This document shows positions 4,092 to 5,983 of a stretch of 5,983 bases of DNA, piece after piece (the stretch's first letter is position 1; each line of letters begins with the position of its first letter). The notes below the pieces were generated by a model. That model did no database searches, had not been told where the DNA came from, and saw only the letters and a list, made by a program, of their open reading frames with translations. This DNA comes from Desulfuromonadales bacterium (GTDB lineage Bacteria > Desulfobacterota > Desulfuromonadia > Desulfuromonadales > BM103): the NCBI GenBank assembly GCA_030640215.1, contig DAOWJU010000126.1:1-5983 (forward strand). The letters are read 5' to 3'. The translations under genes and the position numbers were made by a program.

Positions 4092-5983
4092 ATGTTTAAC
4101 CAGGACGTACAAATAACTTTTTCCCTGGCAGTCAGGGAGGCCCAACGTCGGCATCATGAATTTCTGACCACCGAGCATATCTTGTATGCCATGCTCTTTG
4201 ACGACCAGGGTCAGGAAATCCTGCGGGCCTGTGGCAGCGATGTCGATATTCTACGCGAAGATCTTGAGGCTTACTTCGAGCAACATTTTGAAGCGCTGGA
4301 AGAGGTCGATGAGGATATGCCGGAGCAGACAGTTGGTCTGCAGAATGTTCTGCAACGAACCGTAACGCACATGCAGTCCTCCGGTCGCAAAGAAATTGGC
4401 ATTGGCGATATCCTCTCTGCGATTCTTGAGCAAGAGGATTGCCTGGCGGCACAGATCCTTCAGGCTGAAGGGCTCTCCAGGCTGGATGTCTTGAACTATG
4501 TTTCTCATAGTATCAGCAAGACACCTTTCCAGGATGCTGAGCCTGAACCCGAGCAGAGCGAGCCGGACGGGCAAACCAATCCAGATGAACAGACCAATCC
4601 GGATGAGCAGACCAAACAGGCCCCCACCAGTAAACCGGCCAAGAAAGTTAATCCCCTCGAAGCGTTTACCATCAATCTGCTCGAACGGGCCGCCAAGGGC
4701 AAGATCGACCCTCTGGTGGGTCGCGAGCCTGAGCTGGAGCGCACGGTGCAAATCCTCTGCCGTCGGCGCAAGAATAACCCGGTGCTGGTAGGCGAGCCCG
4801 GAGTTGGTAAAACTGCCATTGCTGAAGGCCTGGCCCTGCGCATCCTTGAACAGGATGTTCCGGAGCTACTGCAGGACGCTGAACTCTTCGCTCTCGATAT
4901 GGGCTCTTTGCTGGCCGGAACCAAGTATCGGGGAGATTTTGAAGAGCGTCTCAAGGCGGTGGTGCAAGCCTTGTCGAAGCGCCCTCGGGCTATTCTGGTG
5001 ATTGATGAGATTCATACGATTGTCGGTGCCGGGGCGACCAGCGGCGGCTCTCTTGATGCAGCCAATATTCTCAAGCCGGTACTTGGCTCCGGAGAACTGC
5101 GTTGCATCGGCTCGACCACCTACGAAGAGTACAAGAATCTTTTTGAAAAGGATCGGGCCCTGGCGCGGCGCTTTCAGAAAATCGATGTGCTGGAGCCGAG
5201 TGTCAGTGAAACTGTCGAAATCTTACATGGTCTCAAAGGGGCCTACGAAGAGCACCACGGTGTAAAATATACGCCTGCGGCCCTTGAGGCAGCTGCCAAC
5301 CTCTCTGCCCGGCATGTCAACTTCCGCCGCCTGCCAGACAAGGCGATTGATGTGATTGACGAGGCTGGTGCCAGGCTGAGACTCTATCCACGCAAACGTT
5401 CGACAATCGGTGTCACCGATATTGAAACGGTGGTTGCCGGGATGGCACGTATCCCGTCGCGCAAACTTGCCCAGAGTGACCGACGTAAGTTGAAGGATCT
5501 TGACCGGTCCGTCAAACGCCAGGTCTTTGGTCAGGATCAGGCTATCGATCAGATCTGTCAGGCGATTCGTCGGGCTCGTGCCGGTCTTGGCCAGCCGGAA
5601 AAACCGACCGGCTCGTTTCTCTTTACCGGGCCGACAGGGGTGGGCAAAACCGAAGTCGCCAGGCAACTTGCGACGCAGATGGGAGTAGAGTTTCTGCGTT
5701 TCGATATGAGCGAGTACATGGAGAAGCATGCCGTGTCGCGCCTGATCGGATCGCCTCCGGGGTATGTCGGTTTCGAACAGGGCGGTCTTTTGACCGATGC
5801 CGTGATTCGCAACCCGCATGCTGTGCTGCTCCTCGATGAGATCGAAAAGGCCCACCAGGATATCTTCAACATCCTTTTGCAGGTCATGGATCATGGCACT
5901 CTGACTGATAACAACGGGCGTCAGGCTAATTTCCATAACGTGGTCCTGATTATGACCAGCAATGTTGGCGCACGGGAGATGAG
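4092..5983 (+). CDS. clpA: ClpA, ATP-dependent Clp protease unfoldase subunit (3' end cut by window)
   Basis: ClpA is a cytoplasmic hexameric AAA+ unfoldase that feeds substrates to the ClpP peptidase, including N-degron substrates brought by ClpS. The frame stays open for 630 codons to the window edge. The Clp N-domain spans about 1-143, with [14 protein letters not shown] and a second half ending [11 protein letters not shown] long acidic and proline-rich linker (about 144-188) follows. D1 has Walker A GEPGVGKT (234-241), pore loop GTKYRG (276-281), Walker B ILVIDEIH (D305, E306) and the arginine-finger stretch ALARRFQKI with R359 and R360. D2 has Walker A GPTGVGKT (513-520), GSPPGYVG (553-560) and Walker [11 protein letters not shown] (D582, E583). 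It ends at sensor 1 (MTSNVG). The IGL/IGF-type loop that docks ClpP would lie just past the window. Close resemblance to E. coli ClpA across N-domain, D1 and D2, and the absence of a ClpB-type middle coiled coil, separate it from ClpB and ClpC. Two oddities are a linker about 20 residues longer than I recall for E. coli, and F411 in [11 protein letters not shown] where D or a similar residue is usual. No clpS is seen upstream. Confidence 0.97.
   Translation, partial: MFNQDVQITFSLAVREAQRRHHEFLTTEHILYAMLFDDQGQEILRACGSDVDILREDLEAYFEQHFEALEEVDEDMPEQTVGLQNVLQRTVTHMQSSGRKEIGIGDILSAILEQEDCLAAQILQAEGLSRLDVLNYVSHSISKTPFQDAEPEPEQSEPDGQTNPDEQTNPDEQTKQAPTSKPAKKVNPLEAFTINLLERAAKGKIDPLVGREPELERTVQILCRRRKNNPVLVGEPGVGKTAIAEGLALRILEQDVPELLQDAELFALDMGSLLAGTKYRGDFEERLKAVVQALSKRPRAILVIDEIHTIVGAGATSGGSLDAANILKPVLGSGELRCIGSTTYEEYKNLFEKDRALARRFQKIDVLEPSVSETVEILHGLKGAYEEHHGVKYTPAALEAAANLSARHVNFRRLPDKAIDVIDEAGARLRLYPRKRSTIGVTDIETVVAGMARIPSRKLAQSDRRKLKDLDRSVKRQVFGQDQAIDQICQAIRRARAGLGQPEKPTGSFLFTGPTGVGKTEVARQLATQMGVEFLRFDMSEYMEKHAVSRLIGSPPGYVGFEQGGLLTDAVIRNPHAVLLLDEIEKAHQDIFNILLQVMDHGTLTDNNGRQANFHNVVLIMTSNVGAREM
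4560..4613 (+). repeat. Three 18-base tandem units encoding a hexapeptide repeat in the ClpA linker
   Basis: Three in-frame units encode [12 protein letters not shown] and NPDEQT (residues 157-174). The last two differ only at silent third positions (CCA/CCG, GAA/GAG), and the first is more diverged. They sit in the flexible linker between the N-domain and D1, where length changes are tolerated. They look like a local duplication that lengthened the linker. Confidence 0.8.

Noticed and set aside
5223..5936. 237-codon - strand frame inside clpA
   Set aside because: It lies wholly antisense to conserved AAA+ motifs of ClpA and its translation shows no domain. It is a by-product of the codon use of clpA. 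The same applies to the - strand frames at 4251-4751 and 4505-4954.
1..5983. CRISPR array, transposon ends, tRNA or rRNA genes
   Set aside because: No regularly spaced repeats, transposase frames, paired terminal repeats or RNA gene signatures were seen. The only tandem repeat is the coding hexapeptide repeat in clpA.

Overview
This window looks like an ordinary chromosomal segment of a Gram-negative bacterium of moderate G+C. The best guess is the Desulfuromonas/Geobacter/Pelobacter group (Desulfuromonadota). That rests on the style of the proteins: a tetracysteine PilB/GspE-type ATPase with tandem MshEN-like modules, a ClpA unfoldase and a short QueG/RdhA-like iron-sulfur protein. It is an inference from resemblance, not from a marker gene. 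No mobile element, CRISPR array, tRNA or rRNA is visible.

Layout from left to right. A 287-residue iron-sulfur protein is encoded on the + strand (91-954), with a good ribosome binding site. A convergent intergenic stretch of about 106 bases follows (955-1060) and holds two weak terminator-like hairpins, one facing each way. On the - strand lies a two-gene unit. First transcribed is a 754-residue PilB/GspE-family pilus or secretion ATPase (3600-1336). After 26 bases comes an 82-residue protein with two membrane segments (1309-1061). A 491-base divergent intergenic region (3601-4091) separates this unit from a + strand clpA, which is complete at its N-terminus and cut by the window end (4092-5983, 630 codons present).

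Functionally these look like three separate jobs: an unassigned redox enzyme, a surface-fibre or secretion motor with a possible small membrane partner, and regulated proteolysis through ClpAP. There is no sign that they form one system. The ATPase has no pilC, pilT or pilin gene beside it, and clpA has no clpS beside it, within what can be seen.

The most interesting non-coding stretch is the divergent region. Each flanking gene has a promoter-like element with the same hexamers and the same spacer length (TTGGAA, 16 bases, TAGAAT). Between them are a perfect 11-bp hairpin whose arm has an extra copy nearby, and a second perfect 11-bp AT-rich inverted repeat. I found no convincing evidence of a novel multi-gene system here.
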